DNA of 64,000 nt from the NCBI RefSeq assembly GCF_030296755.1, contig NZ_AP027741.1, positions 558,001 through 622,000 of the forward strand, in the 5' to 3' direction. How positions within the stretch are numbered: the first letter of the stretch is position 1; each line of letters opens with the position of its first letter. Shown here one piece after another: positions 1 through 8,034 of the stretch. This stretch comes from Methylophaga marina. GTDB lineage: Bacteria > Pseudomonadota > Gammaproteobacteria > Nitrosococcales > Methylophagaceae. The translations under genes and the position numbers were made by a program. The notes under the pieces were generated by a model, which saw only the letters and a list, made by a program, of their open reading frames with translations, searched no databases and was not told the DNA's origin.

Positions 1-970
1 CTCCAGGTCGTGATGAATCTTCCATCTGTGGGGATGGATTACCGGTGCCAAAAAACAGCGTATCCGTATCGACATCTATGGCTGGCGTGCTCCAGGCAGA
101 GCCACCACCATAACGCCACGCATCTGGATGTGCTGCCAGCATGGCTTTTTCTTTGTTGATATCTCTGGGTAAGGTTTCTCCTGCAGGCGTGGTAGTAACA
201 AACTCCCCTTCCCAATTGCGTTCGGGAATAGTATCGAACTGCCACAAAGGACTTCCGGTATCAGCATCATAGGCAGCGAGAAATCCTCTGCGTCCATACT
301 CACCAGCAATGCCCACCACAGCACCTAATGGTGCATTAACGTCTGGCGAGTCAATATGCAAGCCATAACCGACACCAGTTATTCCAATAATGACCTGGCC
401 TTTGTACACCATGGGTGCCATGTTGATACCGGCACCAGACTTACCCGATACTGTGCCTTTAGTCTCATCTCCCAGCGTATTAATATCTTCCTGAATACCA
501 CTCTCGCCCATCGTGACATCTCTGTCCCAGGCAAGCTTGCCAGTTTGGCGATCTAACGCAATTAATCGACCATCTACTGTGCCCATATAAACACGAGACT
601 CATCAACAGCAACACCACGATTAGCGGGACCACAACACATTTCCCGCGATGTGATTCGTTCATGATGGTAACGCCATATTTGTTGTCCGGTTTTGGCATC
701 TAATGCCACCACGTCGTTAAACGGTAAGGACAAATACATGACTTTATCTTTGACAATCGGCGTTGCCTGAAAAGTGGCTTTAACACCACTTTGATATTGC
801 CATGCTGGTTGTAAATTCTGGATCGTATCTTGATTGATTTGTGTGAGCGGTGAATGTCTTTGATGCCATTGATTACCACCAAACACTGGCCATTGATTAT
901 CTTCAGCATGAGCTTGGACAGCTACTAAACTGAAAATAACGACGATACAAAGCTGTCTTAATTTCATCAT
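1..970 (-). CDS. PQQ-dependent alcohol dehydrogenase, N-terminal part (gene runs off the left edge)
   Basis: The reading frame is open from an ATG pair (968-970 and 965-967) to the first base of the window, giving about 323 residues without a stop. The first ~22 residues are a Sec signal peptide ending in AHA before EDNQW, so the enzyme is periplasmic. After it come beta-propeller repeats such as ALDAKTGQQIWRY and the adjacent-cysteine motif MCCGPANRG, the Cys-Cys disulfide beside the PQQ site in quinoprotein alcohol dehydrogenases. By family it oxidises a primary alcohol to an aldehyde and passes electrons to a cytochrome c. The sequence does not look like the close XoxF/MxaF methanol dehydrogenase core, so the substrate is open; the metal-ligand residues lie outside the window. 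It is divergent from the thioesterase gene. Confidence 0.85.
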   Translation of the reverse strand, partial: MMKLRQLCIVVIFSLVAVQAHAEDNQWPVFGGNQWHQRHSPLTQINQDTIQNLQPAWQYQSGVKATFQATPIVKDKVMYLSLPFNDVVALDAKTGQQIWRYHHERITSREMCCGPANRGVAVDESRVYMGTVDGRLIALDRQTGKLAWDRDVTMGESGIQEDINTLGDETKGTVSGKSGAGINMAPMVYKGQVIIGITGVGYGLHIDSPDVNAPLGAVVGIAGEYGRRGFLAAYDADTGSPLWQFDTIPERNWEGEFVTTTPAGETLPRDINKEKAMLAAHPDAWRYGGGSAWSTPAIDVDTDTLFFGTGNPSPQMEDSSRPG

Positions 971-1075
971 CCGCTCCATTTACTATGCTAAGTAAAAGTC
1001 ACTATACATGAGAAGTCCTTGTATTTTTATTATAACAACACTCAATAAAAATCATTTTTCGTTTAAGGATTGGCA

Positions 1076-1461
1076 ATGGAATTACCACAAGATAAACATG
1101 CAGTTTTACGGATTATGGCCAAGCCCAGTGATGTGAATATCGCTGGTGATATTTTTGGTGGTTGGTTAATGTCGCAATGTGATATCGCCGGAGGGATTTA
1201 CGCTCATCGAATTGCCGGCGGCCGGGTTGTGACTGTTGCCGTCAATAATTTTCAGTTTATTGCGCCTGTGTTGGTTGCTGATATTGTCAGTATTTATGTG
1301 GATACCATGCGTATTGGCACATCTTCTATTACGGTGAAGTTGACAGTATTAAGTGAACGTCGTGATGGAAAAAAGAAACAACAATGAAGGTGGCGGAAGC
1401 TGACATTGTCTATGTGCATATTGATGAAAACCGCCAGCCAGCCGCTATTACACAGGAATAA
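1076..1461 (+). CDS. yciA: YciA-like acyl-CoA thioesterase, interrupted by a -1 frameshift
   Basis: Hotdog-fold thioesterase that hydrolyses acyl-CoA esters in the cytoplasm. The family core is clear: KPSDVNIAGDIFGGWLMSQ followed by the helix DIAGGIYAHRIAGG. The ATG at 1076 is preferred over the TTG at 1070 because AAGGA at 1065-1069 sits at normal spacing from it. The zero frame ends at 1387 (TGA) soon after LSERRDG, but the expected family continuation, EADIVYVHIDENRQP, lies in the -1 frame and stops at 1461. The switch falls on six A followed by G (1369-1375), read in frame as A AAA AAG, the same heptamer used for programmed -1 frameshifting in E. coli dnaX. Four other genes here have homopolymer frame problems, so an assembly error (one missing A) is at least as likely. 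Confidence 0.8.
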
Positions 1462-1475
1462 GAGCGCTACATAAA

Positions 1476-1500
1476 ATATAAGGCCATAACGGCCTTATAT
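1476..1500. terminator. Perfect hairpin between convergent yciA and fdsD
   Basis: The arms 1476-1485 (ATATAAGGCC) and 1491-1500 pair perfectly over 10 bp around a 5-nt loop. The AT-rich stem base and position between two convergent genes fit a bidirectional terminator. There is no long T tract, so efficiency is uncertain. Confidence 0.55.
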
Positions 1501-1523
1501 TGATGTTTAAGATATAAGTTCAA

Positions 1524-1778
1524 TCAGACAGCTTGCTTGGTAGCAGCGGCTTGTTGCATACCACTTTTCACCTGCTCTGCCGCGTCTTTCGCGATGGGAT
1601 CAAGCTCAGCGCCACCGGCATCCAGATATTCCACTAAATCTTCTTTCATTTTTCTGGCCCAAAAGCGTTTGATATGACTGGCAACACGTTCTGCTGCCTC
1701 TTTGTCTTCATAAGCGCGATTGTTTGCCGCGATTTGGTTAATCATTTTGATCAAAGTTTCAACCGGACTATGACTCAT
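1524..1778 (-). CDS. fdsD: Formate dehydrogenase delta subunit
   Basis: Small (84 aa) accessory subunit of the NAD-dependent molybdenum formate dehydrogenase, last gene of the fds operon. The ATG at 1778 (MSHSPVETLIKMINQIAANN) is chosen over a longer in-frame opening at 1877 because GGAAAG lies just upstream of it and the extension would overlap fdhD. The conserved FdsD helix is visible as AERVASHIKRFWARKMKEDL. The tail is alanine- and glutamine-rich. In the FDH family this subunit is needed for assembly or stability of the complex and has no known cofactor. Confidence 0.88.
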   Translation of the reverse strand: MSHSPVETLIKMINQIAANNRAYEDKEAAERVASHIKRFWARKMKEDLVEYLDAGGAELDPIAKDAAEQVKSGMQQAAATKQAV

Positions 1779-1791
1779 TTTGTTACTTTCC

Positions 1792-2622
1792 TTACATTGC
1801 CCTGCGGGCTGTTTCGTGATCATGTTGAGTAAACGGATCGTGATAAATGACATGACGACCAGAGCGAGCAAAACCAACCAGTTTCAAACCAACCTGCTGG
1901 GCTTGCTCAATTGCAAGTGACGTGGGTGCCGAGACCGCTACCAGACAACCAAAACCGGCACTGGCTGCTTTTTGTACCATCTCATAGCTGGCACGACTGG
2001 TGACCAATACAAAGCCTTCGTGTGGTGATAAGCCGGCTTTAACATGTGCACCGATTAATTTATCCAGTGCATTGTGTCGGCCGACATCTTCTCTTGTCAG
2101 TATGATAGTACCTTCAAGATCACACCAGGCAGCAGCATGAGTTGCCCCTGTCACTTGTTGCAGCTGTTGATGTTGTTTGATGTTATTCAATCCAACCTGA
2201 ATCACATCATCCGTAACTTGCACCGACTGAACAGGCTGAATAGGTCGGATGGCTTGTTTGAGTGATTCAACACCACATAAACCACAGCCAGTTCGGCCGA
2301 CTAAGCTGCGTCGACGTTCACGTAAGGCGTCAAACTTTTCATCATCAATCATCAAACGAACGCTGATGCCATTACTGTTTGACTGCACATGAATATGGCT
2401 CACCTGTTCGGCGTTATCCACAATATCCTCGGTCAAACTAAACCCCAGAGCAAAATCAGCTAAATCGGACGGTGTCGCCATCATCACCGCATGAGAGATC
2501 GTGTTGTAAACCAGAGCAACAGGTGTTTCAACAGCAATATCGTCATGCTGATATTGGGTAGCCGATTCATCTTTATGAACGGCTACCTCAACATCAACTG
2601 TCGTTTTATCAACGCCTGTCAT
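1792..2622 (-). CDS. fdhD: Formate dehydrogenase accessory sulfurtransferase FdhD (FdsC-type)
   Basis: 276-aa cytoplasmic chaperone that, in characterised FdhD proteins, passes sulfur from a cysteine desulfurase to the bis-MGD cofactor before insertion into the formate dehydrogenase. The cysteine pair is at about residues 113-116 (CGLC), in the context GRTGCGLCGVESL. The C-terminal half contains ILTREDVGRHNALDKLIG, a strong FdhD signature. Its start codon shares one base with the fdsA stop (TAATG), so the two are translationally coupled. The order fdsG-B-A-fdhD-fdsD is the classical fds operon order. Confidence 0.95.
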   Translation of the reverse strand: MTGVDKTTVDVEVAVHKDESATQYQHDDIAVETPVALVYNTISHAVMMATPSDLADFALGFSLTEDIVDNAEQVSHIHVQSNSNGISVRLMIDDEKFDALRERRRSLVGRTGCGLCGVESLKQAIRPIQPVQSVQVTDDVIQVGLNNIKQHQQLQQVTGATHAAAWCDLEGTIILTREDVGRHNALDKLIGAHVKAGLSPHEGFVLVTSRASYEMVQKAASAGFGCLVAVSAPTSLAIEQAQQVGLKLVGFARSGRHVIYHDPFTQHDHETARRAM

Positions 2623-5495
2623 TACTCAGCTTCTACCTCTGAATGAGCGGTGTCTGCCCCTTTCAGTAGTTTCATCTGCAACGCTTCAAATGATTTGAAG
2701 TTTTGCTGCCACTCTGAAGGTTGGCTGACTCTCTCAACCTGAACAGCTGTCACTTTATACTCAGGACAGTTGGTCGCCCAGTCAGAGTTGTCAGTGGTAA
2801 TGACGTTGGCACCACTTCCAGGATGATGAAATGTGGTGTACACGACGCCCGGTAGGACTTTATCGGTAATACGAGCACGCAATACCGTTTGTCCGGCCCG
2901 GCTGGTGATACCTAACCAATCGTTTTCCTTAATACCACGTAACTCCGCATCAGATGGGTGAATATCTAACACATCCTCATCGTGCCATGCCTGATTCTCT
3001 GTACGACGAGTTTGAGCACCCACGTTGTATTGAGACAAGATACGGCCTGTCGTCAGTAATAATGGGAAACGACTGTTAGTACGTTCATCCGTTGCTACAT
3101 ACTCTGTAACACTGAAACGACCTTTACCAATCGGGAAGTCATCCACATGCATGGTTGGCATGCCAACTGGATTTTCATCATTACATGGCCATTGAATACT
3201 GCCCAACTCGTCAAGACGATCATAGTTCACACCGGTAAAGGTCGGTGTCAGCGAGGCAATTTCATCCATAATTTCTGATGGATGGTTGTAATGCATTGGA
3301 TAACCGAGAGCATTCGATAAATCGACTGTGATTTCCCAGTCTTCCTTACCGGCTAATGCTGGCATCACTTTACGTACACGGTTGATACGACGCTCCGCGT
3401 TAGTGAATGTACCGTTTTTCTCCAGGAATGAAGACCCCGGCAATAACACATGAGCAAACTTGGCTGTTTCATTCAGGAACAGATCCTGAACAATCAAGCA
3501 CTCTAAAGAACGTAAGGCTTTTTCAACATGTTGTGTGCCAGGGTCAGACTGAGCAATATCCTCACCCTGAACATATAAGGCTTTAAATTCGCCAGCAATG
3601 GCTGAATCAAACATGTTTGGAATACGCAGGCCTGGCTCATTATCCAGTTTCACACCCCAGACTGATTCGAAGTGTGTGCGTGCTGTGTCATCTGAAACGT
3701 GCTGATAACCTGGCAGCTCATGTGGGAACGAGCCCATATCACATGAACCTTGCACATTATTCTGACCACGTAATGGGTTTACACCCACACCTTCACGACC
3801 GATATTACCCGTTGCCATGGCGAGATTAGCAATACCCATGACCATAGTTGAACCTTGGCTATTTTCGGTGACACCAAGACCGTAGTAAATCGCACCGTTC
3901 TTCGCTGTTGCGTAAGTTCTGGCCGCTTGACGCACTTTGTCTGCCGCAACACCTGTTGTTGCTTCAACCGCTTCAGGTGAATGACGTTCATCACGAATGA
4001 ATTCACGCCATTTTTCATAGCTTTCCATATCACAACGTTTTTCAACAAACGCTCTGTCTTCCAGTCCTTCGGTCACCACAACGTGGGCAATTGCATTGAC
4101 CAATGCCACGTTAGAACCAGGACGTAAGGCTAAATGCTGTGCTTTTTTCAGATGTGGTGTTTTTAGCAAATCAATATGACGTGGATCGGCCACAATTAGA
4201 TCAGCCCCTTCACGCAGACGACGACGCATTAATGAACCAAACACCGGATGCGCATCTGTTGGGTTAGCACCGATAACCATAATGACATCAGATTTCATCA
4301 CAGAATCGAAGTTCTGCGTACCCGCAGATTCACCCATGGTGACTTTCAAACCATAACCAGTCGGTGAGTGACATACGCGTGCACAGGTATCCGTGTTGTT
4401 ATTACCAAACGCCGCACGAACTAATTTTTGAACCAGATAACTTTCTTCATTAGTACAACGTGATGAGGTAATACCTCCGACACTTTCACGACCATATTTC
4501 GCTTGAATATCTTTTAAACGCGTCGCTGCAAAGTTAATCGCTTCTTCCCAGCTGACTTCCTGCCAAGGGTCTGTGATCGACTCACGAATCATTGGCGCTT
4601 TAATGCGGTCTTTATGTGTCGCATAACCAAAGGCAAAACGGCCTTTCACACAAGAGTGACCATGGTTTGCATCACCGCCTTTATAAGGCACCATGCGAAC
4701 AACCTGATCGCCTTTCATTTCTGCTTTGAATGAGCAACCGACACCGCAATAGGCACATGTAGTGACAACACTGTGTTCAGGTTGCCCCATTTCGATGATA
4801 CTTTTCTCCATCAGGGTGGACGTTGGGCATGCCTGTACACAGGCACCACAAGACACACACTCTGAATCCATAAAGTCTTCGTCTTGACCCGCTGCGACTT
4901 TCGAATCAAAACCACGACCATCAATGGTTAAAGCGAAGGTGCCCTGCACTTCTTCACAGGCACGTACACAACGTGAACAAACGATACATTTGCTTGGATC
5001 GAAGCTGAAATACGGATTGGAATTGTCTTTTTCACTATCCAGATGGTTTTCACCCTGATAGCCATAACGTACTTCACGCAGCCCTACATCACCGGCCATG
5101 TCCTGTAGTTCACAGTTACCGTTGGCAGGGCAAGTCAAACAATCTAGAGGATGGTCCGAGATGTACAGCTCCATCACATTTCTGCGTAATTTCGCTAACT
5201 TGCTGTTTTGCGTGGTGACTTTCATGCCTTCATCAACAGTTGTTGTACATGAAGCCGGATAGCCACGTCGTCCTTCAATCTGAACAGCACATAAACGACA
5301 GGAACCAAAGGATTCCAGATTGTCGGTGGCACATAATTTTGGAATATTGATATTCGCTAATGAGGCGGCACGCATCACTGACGTTCCTTCTGGAACCGTG
5401 ATTTCCACGCCATCAATTTCTACTGTTACTAAGGTCTCCGATACACGAGCTGGTGTACCGTAGTCTTTATTTGGATTAAATGTTTCAATTCTCAT
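2622..5495 (-). CDS. fdsA: NAD-dependent formate dehydrogenase, catalytic alpha subunit
   Basis: 957-aa molybdenum (or tungsten) bis-MGD subunit that oxidises formate to CO2 in the cytoplasm, the last step of methanol dissimilation. The N-terminus carries a [2Fe-2S] ferredoxin domain with Cys at about 55, 66, 69 and 83. Then comes the His/Cys [4Fe-4S] motif DHPLDCLTCPANGNC, two ferredoxin-type clusters (CIVCSRCVRAC and CVSCGACVQAC) and the [4Fe-4S] cluster of the molybdopterin domain (CAYCGVGC). The active-site pair is Cys375-His376 in ARVCHSPT, so this is a cysteine rather than a selenocysteine enzyme. Length and order match FdsA of Cupriavidus and Rhodobacter. It ends 9 nt before the fdsB stop region is left, tightly packed in the operon. 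Confidence 0.97.
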   Translation of the reverse strand: MRIETFNPNKDYGTPARVSETLVTVEIDGVEITVPEGTSVMRAASLANINIPKLCATDNLESFGSCRLCAVQIEGRRGYPASCTTTVDEGMKVTTQNSKLAKLRRNVMELYISDHPLDCLTCPANGNCELQDMAGDVGLREVRYGYQGENHLDSEKDNSNPYFSFDPSKCIVCSRCVRACEEVQGTFALTIDGRGFDSKVAAGQDEDFMDSECVSCGACVQACPTSTLMEKSIIEMGQPEHSVVTTCAYCGVGCSFKAEMKGDQVVRMVPYKGGDANHGHSCVKGRFAFGYATHKDRIKAPMIRESITDPWQEVSWEEAINFAATRLKDIQAKYGRESVGGITSSRCTNEESYLVQKLVRAAFGNNNTDTCARVCHSPTGYGLKVTMGESAGTQNFDSVMKSDVIMVIGANPTDAHPVFGSLMRRRLREGADLIVADPRHIDLLKTPHLKKAQHLALRPGSNVALVNAIAHVVVTEGLEDRAFVEKRCDMESYEKWREFIRDERHSPEAVEATTGVAADKVRQAARTYATAKNGAIYYGLGVTENSQGSTMVMGIANLAMATGNIGREGVGVNPLRGQNNVQGSCDMGSFPHELPGYQHVSDDTARTHFESVWGVKLDNEPGLRIPNMFDSAIAGEFKALYVQGEDIAQSDPGTQHVEKALRSLECLIVQDLFLNETAKFAHVLLPGSSFLEKNGTFTNAERRINRVRKVMPALAGKEDWEITVDLSNALGYPMHYNHPSEIMDEIASLTPTFTGVNYDRLDELGSIQWPCNDENPVGMPTMHVDDFPIGKGRFSVTEYVATDERTNSRFPLLLTTGRILSQYNVGAQTRRTENQAWHDEDVLDIHPSDAELRGIKENDWLGITSRAGQTVLRARITDKVLPGVVYTTFHHPGSGANVITTDNSDWATNCPEYKVTAVQVERVSQPSEWQQNFKSFEALQMKLLKGADTAHSEVEAE

Positions 5496-5505
5496 GTCGT
5501 CACTC

Positions 5506-7047
5506 CTAGCGCGCTGCGCTGAGTTCTTCTGGGAAATATTTCATCACGCTCTGGACAGGGAATGGTGTCATTCCTCCCATAGCGCAAAGAGAGCCGTCTA
5601 TCATGGTTTCGCACAGGTCTTCGAGTAAGACCCAATTCGCGTTAGCATTTTCACCACTGCGTATGCGGTCAATCACTTCTACACCACGTGTGGAGCCGAT
5701 TCGACATGGCGTACATTTGCCACAAGACTCGACTTTACAAAATTCCATTGAAAAACGAGCTTGTTCTCCCATATCCACGGTTTCGTCAAACATCACGACA
5801 CCACCATGTCCTAATACGGCACCAACGGCAGCGAACTCTTCATAATCAACAGGTGTATCCCATTGGCTTGCTGGTAGATAAGCGCCTAATGGCCCACCGA
5901 CTTGAACCGCTTTCAATGGTTTACCGGTCAGCGTACCACCGCCAAAATCTTCCATTAATTCACGCAGACTGATACCGAAAGCCAGTTCAACCAGCCCTCC
6001 TTGTTTTACATTACCTGCCAGTTGCAAAGGTAATGTGCCGCGAGAGCGTCCCATGCCATAGTCAGCATAAGACTGACCACCTTTATCCAAAATGTAAGGC
6101 ACAGCAGCAAATGAAAGTACGTTATTCACTACTGTCGGTTGTCCGAATAGACCGACAATTGCTGGCAATGGTGGCTTGGCTCTGACTAGACCACGTTTGC
6201 CTTCGAGGCTGTCTAATAAAGAAGTCTCTTCACCACAGATATAAGCGCCTGCACCCAGTCGCACCTCTAAATCAAATCGTTTGCCCGAGCCGAGAATGTC
6301 TTCACCCAGATATCCGGCTTTATAAGCACGTTCGATCGCTTCGTTCAATAATTTATGGGCTACTGGGTATTCAGAACGAAGATAGATGTAACCCTGTGTT
6401 GCGTGTACCGCCAGACCAGAAATGGTCATGCCTTCAATCAGCATGAAAGGATCGCATTCCATCACCAGACGATCGGCAAAGGTGCCCGAGTCACCTTCAT
6501 CGGCGTTACAGACAATATATTTTTGTTCAGATGGGGTATCTAAAACGGTTTGCCACTTAATCCCTGTAGGGAAAGCGGCACCACCACGACCACGCAGGCC
6601 TGAGGTTTTAACTTCATCAACAATATTCTGAGGTTGCATTGCGATGGCATTTTTTAGGCCGTTAAAGCCGTCCAGCGCAATGTAGTCTTCGATGGAAATG
6701 GGATCGGTAATGCCAGAACGGGCAAAGGTTAGTCTTTGCTGTTTTTTAAGGAAGGGATGCTCTTCAACCAGACCGATGCAACTCTCGTGCTGTTGATTAC
6801 CATCGAGCATGCCAGCATCAAATAACGCTGATACTTGCTGAGCACTAACTGCACCATAACCAACCCGACCTTGTGCAGTATCTACTTCAACAAGCGGTTC
6901 AAGCCAGAGCATGCCACGGCTGCCATTTCGCACAATTGTCGCGTCCAGGTCGCGTTGTTCAATTTCTTGCTGAACAGCTTCAGCTATTTGATCGGCTCCC
7001 AAGGAGAGTGCGGTTGTGTCGCAAGGGATATAAATACGCTGACTCAT
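5506..7047 (-). CDS. fdsB: Formate dehydrogenase beta subunit (NADH-binding, NuoF-like)
   Basis: 513-aa diaphorase subunit that carries FMN and a [4Fe-4S] cluster and reduces NAD+ with electrons from fdsA. Visible motifs are the flavin/NADH site SGLRGRGGAAFPTG, the segment GEETSLLDSLEGKRG and the cluster motif SCGKCTPCR near the C-terminus. The first ~110 residues form the additional thioredoxin-like domain typical of FdsB compared with NuoF. Its start overlaps the fdsG stop by one base, and fdsA follows after 10 nt. Confidence 0.96.
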   Translation of the reverse strand: MSQRIYIPCDTTALSLGADQIAEAVQQEIEQRDLDATIVRNGSRGMLWLEPLVEVDTAQGRVGYGAVSAQQVSALFDAGMLDGNQQHESCIGLVEEHPFLKKQQRLTFARSGITDPISIEDYIALDGFNGLKNAIAMQPQNIVDEVKTSGLRGRGGAAFPTGIKWQTVLDTPSEQKYIVCNADEGDSGTFADRLVMECDPFMLIEGMTISGLAVHATQGYIYLRSEYPVAHKLLNEAIERAYKAGYLGEDILGSGKRFDLEVRLGAGAYICGEETSLLDSLEGKRGLVRAKPPLPAIVGLFGQPTVVNNVLSFAAVPYILDKGGQSYADYGMGRSRGTLPLQLAGNVKQGGLVELAFGISLRELMEDFGGGTLTGKPLKAVQVGGPLGAYLPASQWDTPVDYEEFAAVGAVLGHGGVVMFDETVDMGEQARFSMEFCKVESCGKCTPCRIGSTRGVEVIDRIRSGENANANWVLLEDLCETMIDGSLCAMGGMTPFPVQSVMKYFPEELSAAR

Positions 7048-7538
7048 TAGCCGACCTCCTTCATGTCTTGCTGATGGGAAGCCACTAATTCATCAAACCG
7101 ATCCAGGCTGACACGACCGTGAATATCATCATCAATTCTTATAGATGGGCCGGTAGCACAGTTACCTAAACAATAAACTGGCTCTAATGAGAACTGTCTG
7201 TTCGCCGTAGTTTGGTGGTAATCAATACCAAGGGATTGTTTGGCATGTGCTTCCAGGGACCGACACCCCATCGCCTGACAGGCCTCGGCACGACATATTT
7301 CTATTGTATGTTTGCCAGGAGGTGTCGTTCTGAAGTGGTGATAAAAACTGATCACCCCATGAACTTCTGCACGTGTTTGCAATAAGGACTCAGCAATTTG
7401 CGCAACAGCCTTTTCAGGGATATAACCAATTTCATTCTGAATGGCATGCAAGATGGGTAGCATCGCACCAGGCTTGTGCTCAAGCCCATCAATGATTCGC
7501 TGAATAGACTGCTCCGTCCATTCTTTTCCAACTGTCAT
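7047..7538 (-). CDS. fdsG: Formate dehydrogenase gamma subunit (NuoE-like)
   Basis: 163-aa thioredoxin-like [2Fe-2S] protein, first gene of the operon. The cluster ligands are in ICRAEACQAMGC and YCLGNCATGPS, as in NuoE/HoxE proteins. The N-terminal helical region (MLPILHAIQNEIGYIP) is family-typical. An AGAGAG stretch precedes the ATG. Expression is probably controlled from the 500-bp upstream region, where two 24-bp inverted repeats flank the likely promoter. Confidence 0.95.
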   Translation of the reverse strand: MTVGKEWTEQSIQRIIDGLEHKPGAMLPILHAIQNEIGYIPEKAVAQIAESLLQTRAEVHGVISFYHHFRTTPPGKHTIEICRAEACQAMGCRSLEAHAKQSLGIDYHQTTANRQFSLEPVYCLGNCATGPSIRIDDDIHGRVSLDRFDELVASHQQDMKEVG

Positions 7539-7560
7539 TTTTTTCTCTCTCCGTTATCTG

Positions 7561-7584
7561 AAATATGCACAAACACGCATATTT
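7561..7584. promoter_or_regulatory. Inverted repeat upstream of fdsG, copy 1
   Basis: AAATATGC, 8 nt, GCATATTT: a perfect 8-bp dyad with an 8-nt spacer, 23 bp from the fdsG start. An identical architecture recurs at 7639-7662. The geometry fits a dimeric regulator; fds operons are known to be controlled by a LysR-type FdsR in Cupriavidus, but no regulator gene lies in this window. Confidence 0.5.
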
Positions 7585-7638
7585 AAATTATCTTATTTTT
7601 ATTATTGACAAGACATTAGCATAGAGATTGCACGATAA

Positions 7639-7662
7639 AAATATGCATTTTGAGTCATATTT
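7639..7662. promoter_or_regulatory. Inverted repeat upstream of fdsG, copy 2
   Basis: AAATATGC, 8 nt, TCATATTT: the same 24-bp element as at 7561-7584 with one change in the right arm. The two copies are 78 bp apart centre to centre, with the AT-rich presumed fds promoter between them. The surrounding interval 7585-7850 has no convincing gene. Confidence 0.5.
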
Positions 7663-7849
7663 AAAAACTGTGAATCACCTTTTGTTTTTTATAAGAATAT
7701 GACCAGAACAAAGGCATAAAATTTCCTTATTTCTTGCCAAGGCCGAATTAAGTGCAAACAGCCATTTGTTTGCACCAAGGATGTGCATAAACGACATCCA
7801 CAAAACCCCAAAAATATATAAACTACTGATTATTATTAATAATAAAATC

Positions 7850-7865
7850 TGGCACACTTGATGCT
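7850..7865 (+). promoter_or_regulatory. Candidate sigma-54 (-24/-12) promoter
   Basis: TGGCACA-CTTG-ATGCT has GG at 7851-7852 and GC at 7863-7864, exactly 12 bp apart as RpoN promoters require, and differs from the consensus TGGCACG-N4-TTGCT at two positions. It points rightward to the short RNA at 7876-7965 and then dmeF. A TATACT at 7867-7872 could serve sigma-70, but no -35 is found at proper spacing. Confidence 0.55.
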
Positions 7866-7875
7866 TTATACTAAT

Positions 7876-7965
7876 TACAAACAACATTTCAGCTGCATTT
7901 TGTTTGTATTTCTCTCTTGTCTACGTGCTGAGCCTTGGGGTGAACAAATGTTCACCCCTTTTTTT
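7876..7965 (+). ncRNA. Candidate small RNA (or dmeF leader) with two hairpins
   Basis: About 90 nt starting a dozen bases after the candidate sigma-54 promoter. A 5' hairpin pairs 7876-7887 with 7897-7908 (one mismatch, 9-nt loop). A pyrimidine-rich linker follows, then the terminator hairpin 7937-7958 with seven T. No plausible reading frame spans it. No protein gene on this strand precedes the terminator, so something non-coding is being terminated. It could be a free sRNA or an attenuated leader of dmeF, which starts 70 nt downstream; I see no clear antiterminator. It does not match an RNA family I recognise. Confidence 0.5.
7937..7965 (+). terminator. Strong intrinsic terminator
   Basis: The 10-bp perfect stem GGGGTGAACA / TGTTCACCCC has a 2-nt central gap and is followed by seven T (7959-7965). 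It is oriented rightward only, since there is no A tract on the left. It ends the candidate sRNA. Confidence 0.85.
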
Positions 7966-8034
7966 GGGCTCATTTTCTCTCATCAGTTCTGTTAGCATAG
8001 CGGACAATTCATCAAAAATTGCCCTCAGATTTCT

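Noticed and set aside
39-324. Two overlapping minus-strand frames of 68 and 82 codons
   Set aside because: They lie inside the intact PQQ dehydrogenase frame, which is open through the region and shows family motifs; the short frames do not.
7675-7887. 70-codon minus-strand frame in the fds-dmeF gap
   Set aside because: No ribosome-binding site, hydrophobic AT-driven composition and no recognisable family; it overlaps the candidate sigma-54 promoter and operator.
7876-8034. NiCo/czcD-type metal riboswitch before dmeF
   Set aside because: The leader has a terminator, but I see neither the conserved NiCo junctions nor an alternative antiterminator.
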